Shown here: positions 5,315 through 7,547 of the stretch, one piece after another
Position numbering within the stretch: position 1 is the first letter of the stretch
Layout: every line of letters starts with the position of its first letter
Origin: Alphaproteobacteria bacterium
GTDB taxonomy: Bacteria > Pseudomonadota > Alphaproteobacteria > Caulobacterales > Maricaulaceae
DNA: 7,547 nucleotides
Reading direction: 5' to 3'
NCBI GenBank assembly: GCA_030428405.1
Contig: JAUIEH010000119.1
Span: 1-7,547 of the forward strand
Made by a program: the position numbers and the translations under genes
The notes under the pieces: model-generated
Database searches by the model: none
Seen by the model: the letters and a program-made list of their open reading frames with translations, nothing else
What the model was told of the DNA's origin: nothing

Positions 5315-7023
5315 AGCCTCTGTTCCAATAGCTGCTTCGCAGCGTTCCTGACGAAGTTAGCGTTATCTTCCACGCTGCAGCGCTGCAGAAACTCGGCAAC
5401 GCTGGGATCATCAAGCGTGGCTAATCCCTTCATCGCCTCAATTCGATTGTCGCCTTTCGAATCCTTGACGGCGATCCGCTCCAAAAGCGATTGAGAATGC
5501 TGCGCACCAAATTTAACGATCGCAACGATCGCCCGATTTCGCATTCGCCAATTCAAGTGCGGATTTTCCGCCGTTTGCTGCAACGCGCGAAGAGCGTTTC
5601 CATTTGATCTGGTGAGGAGGCGAATGAGCAATTCTCGAAGCTCAGCATCGGTCTCGCGCGATACGCCTCCCGTCCCGGCGATGCGGTCGGCCAGATATTC
5701 AGGATGGTGTTTTGCGATGCGCTGGGGATGCACCAGCAAGTGATAGGCTAAAGCGCGAATGTCGTCGCGCGTATGCTCCGCAAGGCGCTTCAATCGTCCG
5801 TCATCGTAGTTTTCGAAATTCTGGATCGTCACGATCAGGTCTGCGTCGTCGCGCCAGCGCCATCCGCGAACGATGGCGCTGACATATTTTTGTTCGAGAT
5901 AAGGATCGACCACGTCGCGAAGGCCGGCTCGGAATTCGCGATCCTGTCGCGAAATTCGACCCACGCGCTCGATCGAGTGCAAGAGCGTCGTGAGTAGAAC
6001 CAAATCCACAACGACGCGCGTAACGAACACCACGTTGCGGCCTGAGCCCGCTGCAACTTGAATGTCCGTATTGCTCTCAATTCCGTACACTTCCGCCCAG
6101 TCGACAAATGGAAGCGCCTTCAGAAGCTCCGCTCCAAAAAAGGCGTACCATTCGAGAATGGGCGGCCGACAAATGTTGTCGCCGATACGAATGCACTCAC
6201 CTGTAAAAACGAAATAGTTCTGCGTTCCGGCATCCGGATCGGCATTGAAGAATAAACTCAATGCGACTGGAATGGCGGCGAAAAAGAGCAAGATCGCAAC
6301 AAGCGCCTCGTCGCGCAGGTCGGCCAAAGATTCCGGATCGACATTCGCCATTCCCGCAACGGCGAGATCGAACTGCTCTTCATTCCAAAACCAACTGCGC
6401 ACGACGCCCAGCAGCACGATGAACGCCCAGCAAAGAGCTGCAATCACGGCCCAGAGCGGCGGGTCGATCAGCCATCGAAGCGACGGGGCCCACCACGTTT
6501 CGGCAGGAATCTCGGAGGCGAACGGGAGGAACAGCCCGTAGTGCGCCAGCATGAACAAGCTCGCGAGCCCGATATGCAGCGACAGTATCGGATACCGATA
6601 CCACCACGAACGAAATCCGACACCACTGACGGCGCCGACCACGCGCCGGAGGATGGCGTCGGCCCAGATAAATGGCACGGCGAGCGGCCACGCAATCGAA
6701 CCGATCAGCATCAGTACATTGCCGACCGATTTCATTCGCTCAGCTATTCCTGGGCCGAATGCGGTTCCGACCAGGAATAACGCCAAGCCGGCGGATACCG
6801 AGAGACCCACCACCCGCGAAATCTGACGTTCGGCGTCACTGGCTTCTGGAGCGCCCGGTTCGATACCGCTCGACTGGCTATACCAATAGATGATCGTGAT
6901 AACCGCGGCGGTGAAGATCAATGTCACCAGCGTCCGCATGCCAATCGCGGCACGCTGTTCGGTTTCGTAGGGGCTCAGCTTCCCCCGCCCCGCACCGCCG
7001 TCATCCGCCCCCAAAACCGCCAT
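5290..7023 (-). CDS. uncharacterised polytopic membrane protein with C-terminal HEAT-like helical domain
   Basis: I do not recognise this 577-residue protein. Hydrophobic segments lie at about 31-48, 68-89, 100-121 (with P113 and P117, perhaps a re-entrant hairpin), 144-168, 185-209, 240-259 and 331-350. Charge balance puts loops 49-67 and 169-184 outside and the tail after 350 inside. Loop 260-330 would then be extracytoplasmic; it holds two cysteines (C277, C285) and the hydrophobic stretch ILEWYAFFGAELLKALPFVDW trimmed to about 289-309. The tail from about 365 to 570 is charged and helical. From 460 on it looks like HEAT or armadillo pairs: RNRAIVAIVKFG (495-506), NRIEAMKGLATLDDPSVAEFL (526-546) and FVRNAAKQLLEQRL (557-570). 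No enzyme motif is visible. Role inferred only: a membrane-anchored scaffold or sensor. ATG at 7023 has GGGGG eight bases upstream; GTG at 7044 (584 residues) is an alternative. GC is lower than in ftsK, which suggests later acquisition. It is divergent from lolA and convergent with ftsK, so it is probably transcribed alone. Confidence 0.85.
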   Translation of the reverse strand: MAVLGADDGGAGRGKLSPYETEQRAAIGMRTLVTLIFTAAVITIIYWYSQSSGIEPGAPEASDAERQISRVVGLSVSAGLALFLVGTAFGPGIAERMKSVGNVLMLIGSIAWPLAVPFIWADAILRRVVGAVSGVGFRSWWYRYPILSLHIGLASLFMLAHYGLFLPFASEIPAETWWAPSLRWLIDPPLWAVIAALCWAFIVLLGVVRSWFWNEEQFDLAVAGMANVDPESLADLRDEALVAILLFFAAIPVALSLFFNADPDAGTQNYFVFTGECIRIGDNICRPPILEWYAFFGAELLKALPFVDWAEVYGIESNTDIQVAAGSGRNVVFVTRVVVDLVLLTTLLHSIERVGRISRQDREFRAGLRDVVDPYLEQKYVSAIVRGWRWRDDADLIVTIQNFENYDDGRLKRLAEHTRDDIRALAYHLLVHPQRIAKHHPEYLADRIAGTGGVSRETDAELRELLIRLLTRSNGNALRALQQTAENPHLNWRMRNRAIVAIVKFGAQHSQSLLERIAVKDSKGDNRIEAMKGLATLDDPSVAEFLQRCSVEDNANFVRNAAKQLLEQRLQPNPNPT

Positions 7024-7049
7024 TTCTACGCCCCCGCGTTTCACCCCTT

Positions 7050-7064
7050 CGGCGGTCTCCGCCG
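7050..7064. repeat. perfect 6-bp inverted repeat in the leader of the membrane-protein gene
   Basis: CGGCGG (7050-7055), loop TCT, CCGCCG (7059-7064) forms a perfect GC-rich hairpin. In the minus-strand transcript it lies just before the GTG at 7044 and about 26 bases before the ATG at 7023. The GGAG that could serve the GTG start is partly inside the stem. It may hinder use of the GTG start, which mildly favours 7023, or it may be chance in GC-rich DNA. Confidence 0.35.
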
Positions 7065-7201
7065 CACGATATTGATTACGCTAGCAAAATAAGTTCGGCG
7101 TGCGCACGGAAAATCTTGCGCGCGAAAAGCGAGCGCCTAATTCTGCAGTTCGCACATTTGCGGCCTCGAAAACGCCCCACGGACGCGCTAGCTCTTCGCT
7201 C
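7065..7201. promoter_or_regulatory. divergent intergenic region between the membrane-protein gene and lolA
   Basis: Together with the hairpin before it, this stretch must hold promoters for both divergent genes. It contains an AT-richer patch at about 7068-7094, a perfect 10-base palindrome CGTGCGCACG at 7099-7108, and GCTAGC twice (7080-7085 and 7187-7192). I could not find a convincing -35/-10 pair in either direction, nor a strong ribosome binding site before lolA. The palindrome is a possible operator, but this is speculative. Confidence 0.35.
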
Positions 7202-7547
7202 ATGAAAAGATCACTCGCAGACGCCGTATGCGCCGCGGCCCTTTTGGCCGGCGCGCTCGCCTTTTCCGCCCCGGCTCAGGACGAGCCCGACGCCTCGGCA
7301 GAGGTCGGCGCGGAGGAAAGCTCCGTCGACGTTGCAGCTGAAGAGCTCGACGAGGCCGCGCCCAGCGAACAGGCCGATGACGAAGAAGGCTCCGGCGATT
7401 TTCCCGCGCCCGCCCCTTCCGGCCCCGCGCTTGAGACGGACGAGGCCGCGCTTGAGGCCATCAATCAGTATCTCAACGGCATCGACGAAGTGCAGGCGCG
7501 CTTCGTCCAGATCGGCCCGGACGGCGCCATGGCGGAAGGCGATCTCT
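7202..7547 (+). CDS. lolA: outer-membrane lipoprotein carrier protein LolA, partial (N-terminus; runs off the right edge)
   Basis: The ATG at 7202 opens a frame of 115 residues that continues past the right edge. Residues 1-25 form a Sec signal peptide: KR at 2-3, a hydrophobic core AALLAGALAFS, and APA before Q26. Residues 26 to about 76 are a low-complexity acidic and Ala/Pro-rich linker. There are 17 Asp/Glu between 26 and 67, and no Lys or Arg between the signal peptide and R100. The folded domain then begins: ALEAINQYLNGIDEVQARFVQIGPDG (83-108, given here in family terms) matches the first helix and strand of LolA, where a helix ending in a short-loop motif leads into the F-Q strand. LolA is the periplasmic chaperone that carries lipoproteins from LolCDE to the outer membrane. 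The assignment rests on this short piece plus its place downstream of ftsK, where I recall lolA in many alphaproteobacteria. No other in-frame start is visible nearby. The linker is much longer than I expect for LolA. Confidence 0.8.
   Translation, partial: MKRSLADAVCAAALLAGALAFSAPAQDEPDASAEVGAEESSVDVAAEELDEAAPSEQADDEEGSGDFPAPAPSGPALETDEAALEAINQYLNGIDEVQARFVQIGPDGAMAEGDL

Noticed and set aside
5290..7201. A mobile element or defence island carrying the membrane/HEAT-like gene
   Set aside because: Lower GC hints at transfer, but there is no transposase, integrase, flanking direct repeat, tRNA or partner gene in the window, so an element or multi-gene defence system cannot be claimed.
6921..7205. 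Small plus-strand open frame (94 codons) just before lolA
   Set aside because: It overlaps the start of the membrane-protein gene on the other strand, is Pro/Arg-rich with no domain, and ends in lolA; no binding site was seen.

Overview
This window looks like ordinary chromosome from a high-GC alphaproteobacterium. The proteins read as alphaproteobacterial in style, above all the FtsK motor and gamma domains and the C-terminal tail of the ammonium channel. The order ubiH-like / amtB / ftsK / lolA also resembles a neighbourhood I recall from this class. I cannot place it at genus level; a Parvularculales, Hyphomonadales or Caulobacterales relative is only a guess.

Layout: (1) 1-1120, minus strand: a UbiH-family flavin hydroxylase of ubiquinone synthesis, cut by the left edge. 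(2) 1121-1268: a short divergent intergenic region. (3) 1269-2615, plus: an AmtB ammonium channel with no glnK beside it. (4) 2616-2767: a leader with a stem-loop and a CtrA-like box next to a GANTC site. (5) 2768-5293, plus: a complete FtsK DNA translocase. (6) 5290-7023, minus: an unrecognised polytopic membrane protein with a cytoplasmic alpha-helical, HEAT-like tail. It meets ftsK tail to tail with a 4-base overlap of stop codons. (7) 7024-7201: a divergent intergenic region with small palindromes. (8) 7202-7547, plus: the start of lolA, cut by the right edge, with an unusually long acidic linker after the signal peptide.

The four recognised genes are housekeeping functions: quinone synthesis, ammonium uptake, chromosome segregation at division, and lipoprotein transport to the outer membrane. 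They need not share a pathway. The membrane/HEAT-like gene stands out. It lies in the opposite direction, it has visibly lower GC (about 47-50% on two hand-counted lines against 63% on one ftsK line), and I cannot assign it to a family. It is the best candidate here for something undescribed, but nothing in the window shows a multi-gene system. I see no tRNA, rRNA, CRISPR array, transposase or attachment site, and no gene-free stretch exceeds 300 bases.
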